A stretch of DNA of 14,463 nt from assembly GCA_913054055.1 (NCBI GenBank), contig CAJXIT010000046.1, forward strand, positions 1-14,463, given 5' to 3'. This DNA comes from an uncultured Thalassolituus sp. (GTDB lineage Bacteria; Pseudomonadota; Gammaproteobacteria; Pseudomonadales; Oceanobacteraceae). A program made the position numbers and the translations under genes. Positions 1 through 8,306 of this stretch are shown piece by piece (the stretch's first letter is position 1; every line of letters begins with the position of its first letter). The notes beneath the pieces were generated by a model. The model was not told where the DNA came from. It saw nothing but the letters and a program-made list of their open reading frames with translations, and made no database searches.

Positions 1-71
1 AAATGAATGATATCACCGCCTTATATGAAGAAATTGACAGCAATAAAAAGAAAGATCTAGCCGCAAGCTAA
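1..71 (+). CDS. C-terminal end of an unidentified protein (partial)
   Basis: An open frame enters from the left edge and ends at a TAA at 69-71. The last 22 residues visible are lysine-rich and hydrophilic (ending in KKKDLAAS), with no motif that identifies a family. The Met codon at 3-5 is probably internal rather than a start, because no ribosome binding site can be seen. Its position just before a nitrate assimilation operon makes a nitrate uptake component possible, but the sequence itself does not show that. A short GC-rich hairpin (91-104) follows with no T-run, so it is not a convincing terminator. Confidence 0.5.
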   Translation, partial: MNDITALYEEIDSNKKKDLAAS

Positions 72-151
72 GGCTTACTACTCCCCCATACCCGCAGTTG
101 CGGGCGCCCAACCGCGACCGCCCTAATTTAACGCACTGTGTTTTTATGGTG

Positions 152-168
152 TGCACCCAATGCGTGCA
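152..168. promoter_or_regulatory. NtrC (NRI) enhancer-type binding site upstream of nirB
   Basis: The sequence TGCACC-N5-CGTGCA matches the known NtrC consensus TGCACC-N5-GGTGCA at 11 of 12 defined bases. It is centred about 108 bp upstream of the start predicted from the sigma-54 element at 242-257, a usual enhancer distance. A perfect 12-bp palindrome, TGCGTGCACGCA (161-172), overlaps its right half. The role in nitrogen-limitation control is inferred from the match and the context. Confidence 0.72.
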
Positions 169-222
169 CGCATTATATATATTGGGGCTACTTCAGTATC
201 AAAAGACAATAAAACCCTTATA

Positions 223-235
223 AATCAACGACTTA
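223..235. promoter_or_regulatory. Consensus IHF binding site between enhancer and sigma-54 promoter
   Basis: AATCAACGACTTA fits the IHF consensus WATCAANNNNTTR at every defined position. It sits between the NtrC-type dyad and the -24/-12 element, centred near -39. In this arrangement IHF bending brings an enhancer-bound activator onto sigma-54 polymerase. IHF consensus matches are common in AT-rich DNA, so placement is the main support. Confidence 0.55.
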
Positions 236-241
236 AATTAT

Positions 242-257
242 TGGCATGGCGGTTGCT
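242..257 (+). promoter_or_regulatory. Sigma-54 (RpoN) -24/-12 promoter of the nir-nas operon
   Basis: TGGCATGGCGGTTGCT matches the sigma-54 consensus TGGCAYRNNNNTTGCW at every position, with GG at 243-244 and GC at 255-256 separated by 10 nt. The predicted transcription start is near 268, giving a leader of about 56 nt before nirB. Such a short leader leaves no room for a NasR-type two-hairpin antitermination leader, so control is probably at initiation through NtrC. Confidence 0.85.
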
Positions 258-323
258 AACCAATACGCATTATTAAAAATTAATTAGCTTATACGCCCCT
301 ATCAACAGGGATTGGAGAGAATA

Positions 324-2870
324 ATGTCAGCAGCACAAAATATCGTAGTAATCGGTAATGGCATGGTGGGACACAAGTTCCTAGAAAGCCTAGTCGCCAT
401 TGATGACTCTAAACAATATAACATCACCGTATTATGTGAAGAGCCTCGCGCCGCTTACGACCGTGTTTACCTAAGTTCATATTTCACCGGTAAAACCGCT
501 GAAGATTTAAGCCTTGTAAGCGAAGGTTTTTTTGAAAATAACAACATCGATATTAAGTTAAACTGCAAAGCTGAATCCATTGATCGCTCTGCTAAAACCG
601 TTGCAACCTCAACTAACGAAACCATTTCTTATGACAAACTGGTTTTAGCTACGGGGTCATATCCCTTCGTTCCACCTGTTCCTGGTCATGACCGTGATAA
701 CTGCCCTGTATACCGAACCATTGAAGATTTAGAAGCCATTAAGGAATCGGCTAAAGGATCAAAAGTAGGCGTGGTTGTGGGTGGCGGATTGCTAGGCCTT
801 GAAGCCGCTAAAGCACTACACGATTTAGGATTAGAAACCCACGTAGTTGAATTCGCGCCGCGCTTAATGGCGGTTCAGGTTGATGAAGCAGGCGGTACTT
901 TATTAAGAACTAAAATTGAAGAGCTGGGTGTTAAAGTACACACTGGCAAAAATACTCAAAACATCACTGACGGTGACCAATGCTTCCATAAAATGGAATT
1001 TGCAGACGGCGAATCACTTGAAACCGATGTGATCTTATTCAGCGCAGGTATTCGTCCACAAGACGCAATCGCCCGCGAATCAGAAATTGAATTAGGCCCA
1101 AGAGGCGGGATTTCAATTAATGACCATTGCCAAACATCTGATCCAGATGTTTACGCAATCGGTGAATGTGCGCTATGGGGTGGCATGATCTACGGATTGG
1201 TTGCCCCTGGTTATAACATGGCCAAAGTAGTTGCACAGCATATTAGCGGTACAGGTACCGACACCTTTGAAGGTGCCGACATGAGTACCAAGCTTAAATT
1301 AATGGGCGTTGATGTCGCTTCTATCGGCGACTGCCACGCTCGCACAGAAGGTGCATTAAGTTACTCTTATAACGACGAAGTGAATCAAGTTTATAAAAAG
1401 ATCGTTGTAAGCGCTGACAAGAAATTATTACTAGGTGCAGTGATGATCGGCGATGCCGATGACTACGGTAACCTGCTGCAACTTGCTTTAAATGGAATCG
1501 AACTGCCTGCCAATCCAGAGGCATTAATTCTGCCTGCGATGGACGGCATGGAAAAACCAGCGTTAGGTACTGATGCTTTACCTGATACCGCTCAAATTTG
1601 CTCATGTAACGATATTAGCAAAGGCGCAATCTGCTGCAGCGTTCAAGAAGGCGCTCACACAATTGGTGATGTAAAAGCCGCTACAACAGCAGGTACAGCT
1701 TGTGGTGGTTGTGCTCCACTTGTAACACAGGTTATGAATGCTGAGTTAGCAAATCTAGGTGTTGAAGTGAACACGGATATTTGTGAACACTTTGCTTATA
1801 CACGTCAGGATCTATACAACATCATTAAAATTGAAGGCATCAAGTCCTTCAAAGCACTTTTAGAAAAGCATGGTACTGGCCACGGTTGTGAAATCTGTAA
1901 ACCACTTGCGGGCTCTATTTTAGCATCAGTATGGAATGAATACGTTCTAGACGACAAACACATCGGTCTTCAAGACACTAACGACATTTACCTAGGTAAC
2001 ATGCAAAAAGACGGTACTTATTCTGTTGTACCGCGTATGCCAGGTGGTGAGGTTACACCAGAAGGTTTAATCGAAATTGGTAAGGTTGCTAAAGACTACG
2101 GTTTATATACAAAATTAACCGGCGGTCAGCGTGTGGATTTATTTGGTGCTCAGTTACATCAATTGCCGGAAATCTGGAAGCGTTTAATCGACGCAGGCTT
2201 TGAAACAGGTCACGCATACGGTAAATCATTACGTACGGTTAAATCTTGTGTGGGTTCGACTTGGTGTCGCTTTGGTGTCGATGATTCGGTTGGCCTAGCC
2301 ATTGAATTAGAGAACCGCTACAAGGGTGTACGTGGCCCACATAAAATTAAATTTGCAGTATCCGGTTGTACCCGAGAATGTGCAGAAGCACAAAGTAAAG
2401 ACGTTGGCGTCATTGCAACGGAAAAAGGTTGGAATCTATACGTTTGTGGTAACGGTGGTATGAAGCCTCGTCACACTGACCTACTGGCTCAAGATTTAGA
2501 TAAAGAAACTCTGATCAAATACATTGACCGTTTCTTAATGTTTTATGTGAAAACGGGCGACCGTTTACAACGTACCAGTGTTTGGATGGACAACCTAGAA
2601 GGTGGTTTAGATTACCTTAAAGAAGTGGTATTAGAAGATAAACTTGGACTAGCAAGCGAACTAGAAGCTCAAATGGAAGCGCTGGTTGATACCTATCAGT
2701 GTGAATGGAAAACAACCATCGAAAGCCCTGAAAGACTGAAACGTTTTAGCCACTTCATTAACGCTGATGAAAAAGATGACAACATCAAGTTTGTTGAAGA
2801 ACGTGGTCAGATTCGTCCAGCCAGTGAAGATGAGCGCTTAAAAAATGTTGATTTGATTGCAGTAAGTTAA
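324..2870 (+). CDS. nirB: Assimilatory nitrite reductase [NAD(P)H], large subunit
   Basis: This 848-residue protein reduces nitrite to ammonium in the cytoplasm with NADH as donor, together with NirD. The N-terminus is a pyridine nucleotide-disulfide oxidoreductase module with an FAD-binding G11-N-G-M-V-G16 and an NAD-binding G153-x-G-x2-G158. A BFD-like [2Fe-2S] domain follows with C426-x-C428 and C460-x2-C463. The C-terminal nitrite/sulfite reductase module carries the [4Fe-4S]/siroheme ligands C642-x5-C648 and C682-x3-C686. The length equals the usual NirB (about 847 aa), so it looks intact. I chose ATG 324 because GGAG at 314-317 precedes it by 6 nt; an in-frame TTG at 312 would lie before that site. 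It is the first gene behind the sigma-54 promoter. Confidence 0.97.
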   Translation: MSAAQNIVVIGNGMVGHKFLESLVAIDDSKQYNITVLCEEPRAAYDRVYLSSYFTGKTAEDLSLVSEGFFENNNIDIKLNCKAESIDRSAKTVATSTNETISYDKLVLATGSYPFVPPVPGHDRDNCPVYRTIEDLEAIKESAKGSKVGVVVGGGLLGLEAAKALHDLGLETHVVEFAPRLMAVQVDEAGGTLLRTKIEELGVKVHTGKNTQNITDGDQCFHKMEFADGESLETDVILFSAGIRPQDAIARESEIELGPRGGISINDHCQTSDPDVYAIGECALWGGMIYGLVAPGYNMAKVVAQHISGTGTDTFEGADMSTKLKLMGVDVASIGDCHARTEGALSYSYNDEVNQVYKKIVVSADKKLLLGAVMIGDADDYGNLLQLALNGIELPANPEALILPAMDGMEKPALGTDALPDTAQICSCNDISKGAICCSVQEGAHTIGDVKAATTAGTACGGCAPLVTQVMNAELANLGVEVNTDICEHFAYTRQDLYNIIKIEGIKSFKALLEKHGTGHGCEICKPLAGSILASVWNEYVLDDKHIGLQDTNDIYLGNMQKDGTYSVVPRMPGGEVTPEGLIEIGKVAKDYGLYTKLTGGQRVDLFGAQLHQLPEIWKRLIDAGFETGHAYGKSLRTVKSCVGSTWCRFGVDDSVGLAIELENRYKGVRGPHKIKFAVSGCTRECAEAQSKDVGVIATEKGWNLYVCGNGGMKPRHTDLLAQDLDKETLIKYIDRFLMFYVKTGDRLQRTSVWMDNLEGGLDYLKEVVLEDKLGLASELEAQMEALVDTYQCEWKTTIESPERLKRFSHFINADEKDDNIKFVEERGQIRPASEDERLKNVDLIAVS

Positions 2871-2901
2871 TAAATATTCACTCACATTAAAAGACTGTTA
2901 A

Positions 2902-2932
2902 GAGTGCTGATAACCCATGTGTTACAGCACTC
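2902..2932 (+). other. Intercistronic hairpin between nirB and nirD
   Basis: GAGTGCTG (2902-2909) pairs perfectly with CAGCACTC (2925-2932). Inside, TAAC (2911-2914) pairs with GTTA (2921-2924) across one bulged A, leaving a 6-nt loop. No T-run follows, so it is unlikely to be an intrinsic terminator. It may be a processing or mRNA-stabilising element that sets the nirB:nirD ratio. Confidence 0.6.
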
Positions 2933-2962
2933 AACTAAATCAAAATATTATAGGTAAATCAC

Positions 2963-3286
2963 ATGACAAATTTTGTAGACGTTTGCGCCCTTAACGACAT
3001 TAATAAAGACACAGGGGTTTGTGCATTAGTAAATGGCAAGCAAGTTGCTATTTTTAGACCCGCTGCCACTGACGAATTATTTGCTGTTGGTAATTTTGAC
3101 CCAATTGGTAAAGCCAATGTATTAAGCCGTGGTTTGATCAGCGATATCAAAGGCCAACTAACCGTTGCCAGCCCTCTATATAAACAACATTACGTTTTAG
3201 CTGACGGCAGCTGCTTAGAAGAAGATGTCAGCATTCCTACTTACTCTGTTAAAATTGAAAATGATCGAGTACTTGTTGCCGCTTAA
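2963..3286 (+). CDS. nirD: Assimilatory nitrite reductase, small subunit
   Basis: This 107-residue protein is the small subunit of the cytoplasmic NADH nitrite reductase and partners NirB. It has the length of known NirD (about 108 aa) and its Rieske-like fold, including the family-typical stretches around FAVGNFDPIGKANVLSRG and ASPLYKQHYVLADG. At those two loops true Rieske proteins carry C-x-H and C-x2-H; here the ligands are absent, as is normal for NirD, so it should hold no cluster. AGGT at 2952-2955 is the ribosome binding site, 7 nt before the ATG. The gene is 92 bp after nirB with a hairpin in the gap, and a strong terminator follows. Confidence 0.95.
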   Translation: MTNFVDVCALNDINKDTGVCALVNGKQVAIFRPAATDELFAVGNFDPIGKANVLSRGLISDIKGQLTVASPLYKQHYVLADGSCLEEDVSIPTYSVKIENDRVLVAA

Positions 3287-3318
3287 TTCCTGTTATTAAT
3301 CGAGCAGACCCTTTTACA

Positions 3319-3355
3319 GAGCCATGGGTCGCCTAATACCCATGGTTCTTTTTTT
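3319..3355 (+). terminator. Intrinsic terminator after nirD
   Basis: GAGCCATGGGT (3319-3329) pairs with ACCCATGGTTC (3338-3348) over 11 bp with one G-U pair and an 8-nt loop, followed directly by seven T (3349-3355). This is a classical intrinsic terminator. Only 32 nt remain before the next start codon on the same strand, with no clear promoter between. The downstream nitrate reductase genes therefore probably rely on read-through, or on a promoter I cannot see. Confidence 0.88.
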
Positions 3356-3387
3356 ATTGTTTAATATTGTTTCTTGGAAGCCATCCC

Positions 3388-4668
3388 ATGAATAAACCAA
3401 AACTTGTTTTAATCGGTAATGGAATGGCGGGTGCTAAATTATTAGAGGAATTAATGATTAGCTGCCCAGAACAATACGACATTACCGTATTTGGCGATGA
3501 ACCGTACGGTAATTACAATCGCATTATGCTCTCACCATTATTAGCCGGCGAGAAGACACTGGATGAAATAATGATCTTTGATCGTCAGTGGTATCATGAG
3601 AAGGGCATTGAGCTGCTGGCTGGCGAAGAAAATTTCATCAAAAAAATAGACCGTGTTAATAAGCGTGTCGTTACCATTAATGGGAAATTTACTCACTATG
3701 ATCGTCTTATCATTGCGACAGGCTCCAAACCTTTCATTCTTCCGATACCCGGCACAGATCTAAATGGCGTTATGAGTTTTCGTGATATTGCCGATGTAGA
3801 AAATATGGTATCAGCTGCCAATACACATAAAAAAGCGGTAGTGATTGGTGCAGGGCTACTGGGATTAGAAGCCGCCATGGGCTTATGTGGACGAGGTATG
3901 GAAGTGACCGTCGTGCATAATAATGATATTCCGCTTAATCGACAATTAGACCAAGAATCAGGCGAGCTATTAAAAACAGCGTTATCTGAACGCGGGCTTA
4001 TGTTTAAAATGAATGCGCATACTCAGGAAATTTTGGGTGATGAATCAGGGCAGGTTAACAAAATTATATTCAGTGATGGAAGTGAGCTTGAAACCGATTT
4101 AGTGGTTATGGCCATTGGTATTCGTCCTAATTTTAAACTGGCTCAAGACTCTGGCATTCATTGCGAAAAAGGCATTATGGTAAGCGATACTATGCAAACC
4201 TATGACCCATCCGTTTACGCCCTTGGCGAATGCATTCAGCACAGAGGCGACACATTTGGTCTTGTAGCTCCACTGTATGATCAAGCCAGGGTATTGGCCA
4301 ATCAACTTAGTGAGCACGGTGTAGCCGTATTTGAAACCCTACCCACCGCCACCAAACTAAAAGTAACAGGCATAAATTTATTTTCCGTTGGCGACTTTCT
4401 TGGCAATGAGCACACTGAGTATTTAATTTACCGAGACAAGCAACAAGGCATCTATAAAAAGATTGTTGTGCAAAACAACACCATTAAAGGGGTGGTGTTA
4501 TATGGTGATACACAAGAAGGGGCTTTTTATAACGAATTAATGGATAATAAAACCGACTTAACTGCCCTACGCCCTTTTTTAATGTTTGGTCGCGCCTTAT
4601 GCGAAGACCAAGTGCCGTCGGCATTCGTTAATGATAAAACTGCAAATACTTTAAGCGTGGCCATCTAA
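3388..4668 (+). CDS. nasC: NasC-like FAD/NADH oxidoreductase subunit of assimilatory nitrate reductase
   Basis: This 426-residue flavoprotein probably passes electrons from NADH to the nitrate reductase encoded next to it. It has two Rossmann motifs: the FAD-binding LIGNGMAG near residues 8-15 and the NAD-binding G154-x-G-x2-G159. The second FAD contact region (YDPSVYALGEC) lies near residues 272-282. It is plainly a paralogue of the N-terminal half of NirB upstream, but it lacks the BFD and siroheme parts. ATG 3388 is chosen because GGAAG (3376-3380) lies 7 nt upstream; the in-frame TTG at 3367 precedes that site. Its TAA overlaps the nasA ATG by one base (TAATG), so the two are probably translationally coupled. 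The symbol follows Klebsiella usage; Bacillus names differ. Confidence 0.85.
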   Translation: MNKPKLVLIGNGMAGAKLLEELMISCPEQYDITVFGDEPYGNYNRIMLSPLLAGEKTLDEIMIFDRQWYHEKGIELLAGEENFIKKIDRVNKRVVTINGKFTHYDRLIIATGSKPFILPIPGTDLNGVMSFRDIADVENMVSAANTHKKAVVIGAGLLGLEAAMGLCGRGMEVTVVHNNDIPLNRQLDQESGELLKTALSERGLMFKMNAHTQEILGDESGQVNKIIFSDGSELETDLVVMAIGIRPNFKLAQDSGIHCEKGIMVSDTMQTYDPSVYALGECIQHRGDTFGLVAPLYDQARVLANQLSEHGVAVFETLPTATKLKVTGINLFSVGDFLGNEHTEYLIYRDKQQGIYKKIVVQNNTIKGVVLYGDTQEGAFYNELMDNKTDLTALRPFLMFGRALCEDQVPSAFVNDKTANTLSVAI

Positions 4669-7403
4669 TGAACAGCAATCAACACTCTGCCACCCAAAGC
4701 GTCAACAAAACGGAAATCAAACACACCACCTGTGCATACTGCGGTGTGGGCTGTGGCATCAAAGCCGAAGTCAACCCAGCTAAGCGTACGGTTAATGTAA
4801 TCGGCAGTGATCAGCACCCAGCCAATTATGGCCGACTGTGTTCAAAAGGTTCTGCATTAGGTCATACAATTAGTACTGACGGTCGTTTATTGGAACCGGA
4901 AATCAATGGCCAACAAGTGGATTGGAACACAGCCCTTGATACCGTTGCCAACGGTTTTTCCGACATAATTAAACAGCATGGCCCAGATGCCGTTGCGTTT
5001 TATGTATCAGGCCAGCTGCTTACCGAAGATTATTATGTGGCCAATAAATTAATGAAAGGCTACATCGGCAGCGGCAACATAGATACCAATAGCCGCTTAT
5101 GCATGTCGTCATCAGTGGTCGGCCATAAACGTGCGTTTGGACTGGATACTGTACCAGGCTGCTACGACGATTTTCAACAAGCCGAATTAATCACATTAGT
5201 TGGCAGTAACACCGCATGGTGTCACCCTGTTTTATTCCAACGCATTAAACAATACAAACAAGATAACCCTAATGTAAAAATTGTGGTAATCGACCCAAGA
5301 AAAACCCAAACCTGTGACATTGCAGACCTGCACATCCCCTTAAATCTTGGCACCGATGTTTGGCTATTTAATGGATTATTAAATGCTTTAAATGAACAAA
5401 ATAAAGTCAATCACGAATATTTAGATCAGCATTGCCAAGGTTTTGAAAACAGCTTACAAGCGGCTCAAGCATCCAGTGGCAACTTAAATGCGTTAGCAGA
5501 CACCTTAGGGGTGCCTGCACAGGATTTGCAAACGTTCTTTGATTTATTTTGCCAAACAGAAAAAAGCATCACCCTTTATAGCCAAGGGGTGAACCAAAGC
5601 TCTTCAGGTACCGACAAGGTAAACAGCATTTTAAACTGCCACCTGGCCACAGGCCGAATTGGCAAACCGGGTATGGGACCGTTTTCAATGACGGGACAAC
5701 CCAATGCCATGGGCGGACGCGAAGTGGGTGGCCTTGCCAATACATTAGCCGCACACATGGACTTTAATGATGACAGCATTGATCGTGTGCAACGCTTTTG
5801 GGATGCACCTAATATGGCAACTCAGCCAGGCCTCATGGCCGTTGATATGTTTGATGCCATTGACGAAGGTAAGATCAAAGCCGTATGGGTAATGGCCACC
5901 AACCCTGTGGTGAGTTTACCTAACGCTGATAAAGTAAAAGCCGCACTGGAGAAATGCGACCTTGTGGTTGTCAGCGATTGCATTGCTGATACTGATACCG
6001 CCCGCCTTGCCAATGTAAAACTGCCAGCCACTGGTTGGAGTGAAAAAGATGGCACAGTAACCAATAGTGAACGTCGCATCAGTCGCCAAAGAGGATTATT
6101 TGAAAAAGCCGGTAATGCACAGCACGACTGGTGGATCATTAATGAAGTGGCAAAGCGCATGGGCTTTGACTCAGGGTTTAATCATACCAATCAAGCGGAT
6201 ATTTTTCGTGAACACGCTGCTCTTTCAGCATTCGAAAACTCTGATGCCGAAGGTCACCGCTTACGTGATTTTGACTTATCAAATTTACAAACCCTTTCCG
6301 ATGAAGATTACGAAACCTTTGAACCGATTCAATGGCCAATCAATGCCGAGTTTCCTGAAGGTCGCGATCGCTTTTTTTCACAGGGTGGCTTTTTCACCCC
6401 TAACCGAAAAGCTAACTTATTAGGCATAACGCCAAAGCTACCGGTGAACCTGCCTACCAATGATTATCCACTGCGTTTAAATACAGGCCGTATTCGTGAT
6501 CAATGGCATACCATGACGCGTACTGCTTTAGCGTCACAACTGAACCAACACATCAGCGAACCCTTTGTTGAAATCAATACTGAAAACGCCAAACAACTGA
6601 ACATTCAGGCCAATGATATTGTCAGCGTAAAAAGTAAATGGGGGGAAATGTTAGGCCGAGTTGTCATCAATGAAAACTGCAAACCTGATACCTTGTTTGC
6701 CCCAATGCATTGGACCCAAGTGTTATCAAAACAAGGTCGAATCAATACCGTGGTTAACCCTGAAGTTGACCCATTTAGTAAACAACCTGAGAGCAAACAT
6801 ACGCCCGTTAATGTCAGTCAGTTTTCCGCCCAATGGCACGGATTTGTTTTAAGCCGTCACACCACTGCTTGGCCAGAAGTGGATTACATTGTGTCAGCAA
6901 AAGGCAAACAGCATAATCGCCTAGAGCTGGTTCATGGCACCGCACTTAATAACCCTACTCAAACCATGCTGGCATGGCTTGGCTTTGACAATGAACAACA
7001 AGTCAGTGAGCAGGGCTTAGAGCTGCTCAGTTACCAAGATGCTGAATCTGGTTTATACCGCTTAGCATTAATCAATGAGCAAGGGGCACTTCAAGCAGTC
7101 ACCATGATCGCGCCCCATCAGAATTTACCTGAACGTACTTGGTTAGCGGCACAGTTTGAAAAAGAAAGCCTTAACAAGCGAGCTCGTAATGCGCTTCTTA
7201 GTGGCTACGCACCGGCTGGTGAAGACATTGGTCGTATTGTATGTGCATGTTTTAGTGTGGGCGAGAAAACCATTGAAGCAGCCGTGAAGTCTGGCTGCTG
7301 CAGCGCAGAAGCGGTGGGTGATCAACTAAAAGCCGGAACCAACTGCGGAAGTTGTGTCCCAGAAATCAAAGAGATTATTGGCCAAATGGACTTGGGTACA
7401 TAG
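4668..7403 (+). CDS. nasA: Assimilatory nitrate reductase, catalytic molybdenum subunit
   Basis: This 911-residue cytoplasmic molybdopterin oxidoreductase reduces nitrate to nitrite. The N-terminal [4Fe-4S] ligands are C22-x2-C25-x3-C29 and C58, followed by the conserved K60. C145 in RLCMSSSVVG is the likely Mo ligand, as in NapA/NasA. A molybdopterin dinucleotide-binding domain spans roughly residues 600-715. The C-terminus adds a BFD-like [2Fe-2S] domain with C859-x-C861 and C893-x2-C896, which should accept electrons from the NasC-like protein. Residues of about 720-850 form a linking segment I cannot assign. There is no Tat signal, which fits an assimilatory enzyme rather than a periplasmic one. 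The start codon overlaps the preceding stop. No clear terminator follows. Confidence 0.95.
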   Translation: MNSNQHSATQSVNKTEIKHTTCAYCGVGCGIKAEVNPAKRTVNVIGSDQHPANYGRLCSKGSALGHTISTDGRLLEPEINGQQVDWNTALDTVANGFSDIIKQHGPDAVAFYVSGQLLTEDYYVANKLMKGYIGSGNIDTNSRLCMSSSVVGHKRAFGLDTVPGCYDDFQQAELITLVGSNTAWCHPVLFQRIKQYKQDNPNVKIVVIDPRKTQTCDIADLHIPLNLGTDVWLFNGLLNALNEQNKVNHEYLDQHCQGFENSLQAAQASSGNLNALADTLGVPAQDLQTFFDLFCQTEKSITLYSQGVNQSSSGTDKVNSILNCHLATGRIGKPGMGPFSMTGQPNAMGGREVGGLANTLAAHMDFNDDSIDRVQRFWDAPNMATQPGLMAVDMFDAIDEGKIKAVWVMATNPVVSLPNADKVKAALEKCDLVVVSDCIADTDTARLANVKLPATGWSEKDGTVTNSERRISRQRGLFEKAGNAQHDWWIINEVAKRMGFDSGFNHTNQADIFREHAALSAFENSDAEGHRLRDFDLSNLQTLSDEDYETFEPIQWPINAEFPEGRDRFFSQGGFFTPNRKANLLGITPKLPVNLPTNDYPLRLNTGRIRDQWHTMTRTALASQLNQHISEPFVEINTENAKQLNIQANDIVSVKSKWGEMLGRVVINENCKPDTLFAPMHWTQVLSKQGRINTVVNPEVDPFSKQPESKHTPVNVSQFSAQWHGFVLSRHTTAWPEVDYIVSAKGKQHNRLELVHGTALNNPTQTMLAWLGFDNEQQVSEQGLELLSYQDAESGLYRLALINEQGALQAVTMIAPHQNLPERTWLAAQFEKESLNKRARNALLSGYAPAGEDIGRIVCACFSVGEKTIEAAVKSGCCSAEAVGDQLKAGTNCGSCVPEIKEIIGQMDLGT

Positions 7404-7692
7404 ATGGAGTCGGGAACATACATTCTTGTGCCCAAATGGATGTACCAAGAAACTAGGATAGTTAGATTGTGTCTGATACATACAATCCAGTGTCGTCAGT
7501 GTGTTTGTAAAGTTAGAGAATAAATCTTCAGCGTATGCCCTTTTCATCAGAAAATGGCCGCTGTCATTCCCTAAATTGCCCTAAGTCAGCTTATACCAAG
7601 GTCGGACCCACCGACCCTAGCCCATCCCCGATCCCCATTGTATACTTTGAGTTATACTCTAAAAAATACACATCACCATACAAGGATTTAAT
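7404..7692 (+). other. Gap between nasA and ppa, with a small hairpin and weak promoter-like boxes
   Basis: I see no gene in these 289 bp. A perfect 6-bp hairpin, GGTCGG-ACCCA-CCGACC (7600-7616), lacks a following T-run. CTTGGGTACAT at 7391-7401, across the nasA stop, is nearly complementary to ATGTACCAAG at 7440-7449. Two TATACT boxes (7641-7646 and 7653-7658) could serve as -10 elements for ppa, but neither has a good -35. The ppa ribosome binding site AAGGA is at 7682-7686. Confidence 0.4.
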
Positions 7693-8229
7693 ATGAGCAT
7701 TGATCAAGTTCCAGTAGGTAAAGACGCTCCTAACGACGTATACGTTGCCATCGAGATCCCTGCAAACTCAAGCCCAATCAAATACGAAATCGACAAAGAC
7801 ATGGGCGGCGCATTAATGGTTGACCGCTTCATGGCCACACCCATGTTTTACCCAGCTAACTATGGTTTTATAAACGAAACCTTGGCCGATGACGGTGATG
7901 CGTTAGACGTATTGGTCATCACCCCTTACCCAGTACAGGCGGGCTCTGTGATTCGTTGTCGTCCAGTTGGGGTTTTAAACATGACTGACGAAGCCGGTGA
8001 AGACGCTAAGCTATTAGCCGTGCCACACACCAAAATCAGCAAGGCGTACGAAGATGTACAAGACATTGAAGACGTGCCTAAATTATTACGTGACCAAATC
8101 GCTCACTTTTTCGAAAACTACAAAGATTTAGAAGAAGGTAAATGGGTGAAAGTCGAAGGCTGGGAAGGGGCAGAAGCCGCTAAAAAAGCCATCGTAGACA
8201 GCATGGCCGCGTATGAAGCGGCCAAGTAA
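7693..8229 (+). CDS. ppa: Inorganic pyrophosphatase, family I
   Basis: This 178-residue soluble cytoplasmic enzyme hydrolyses pyrophosphate to phosphate and pulls biosynthetic reactions forward. The family I signature DGDALDVLV gives the metal ligands D67, D69 and D72, matching E. coli D65, D67 and D70. The N-terminal stretch SPIKYEIDKD and the segment MFYPANYGFI are also typical. The length matches the usual 176 aa. AAGGA lies 6 nt before the ATG. It is a single-gene unit: a promoter-like gap precedes it and a strong terminator follows. The strong codon bias towards common codons suggests high expression. A second, unrelated pyrophosphatase (ppaC) lies about 2 kb downstream. Confidence 0.97.
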   Translation: MSIDQVPVGKDAPNDVYVAIEIPANSSPIKYEIDKDMGGALMVDRFMATPMFYPANYGFINETLADDGDALDVLVITPYPVQAGSVIRCRPVGVLNMTDEAGEDAKLLAVPHTKISKAYEDVQDIEDVPKLLRDQIAHFFENYKDLEEGKWVKVEGWEGAEAAKKAIVDSMAAYEAAK

Positions 8230-8253
8230 TGTTTAGCACATAAAGATTTGAAT

Positions 8254-8277
8254 AAGCCCGCACTAGCGGGCTTTTTT
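8254..8277 (+). terminator. Intrinsic terminator of ppa
   Basis: AAGCCCGC (8254-8261) pairs perfectly with GCGGGCTT (8266-8273) around the loop ACTA. A run of six T (8272-8277) begins inside the last stem bases. It lies 24 nt after the ppa stop. Confidence 0.92.
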
Positions 8278-8306
8278 ATGCCAAGAAAATCAAGTTTGTA
8301 TTAAAA

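Noticed and set aside
91..104. GC-rich hairpin after the partial first gene as a terminator
   Set aside because: The stem is short and no T-run follows.
268..323. NasR-type (ANTAR) antitermination leader before nirB
   Set aside because: With the sigma-54 start near 268 the leader is only about 56 nt and has no paired-hairpin arrangement or T-run.
5822..6160. Minus-strand open frame of 112 codons inside nasA
   Set aside because: It lies wholly within the conserved molybdopterin domain of nasA, resembles no family and is a frame shadow. The same applies to the other long frames opposite nirB, ppaC, marR and recQ.
7600..7616. Terminator of the nas genes
   Set aside because: The perfect 6-bp hairpin has no T-run and lies almost 200 bp after nasA. 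I list it only as a hairpin.
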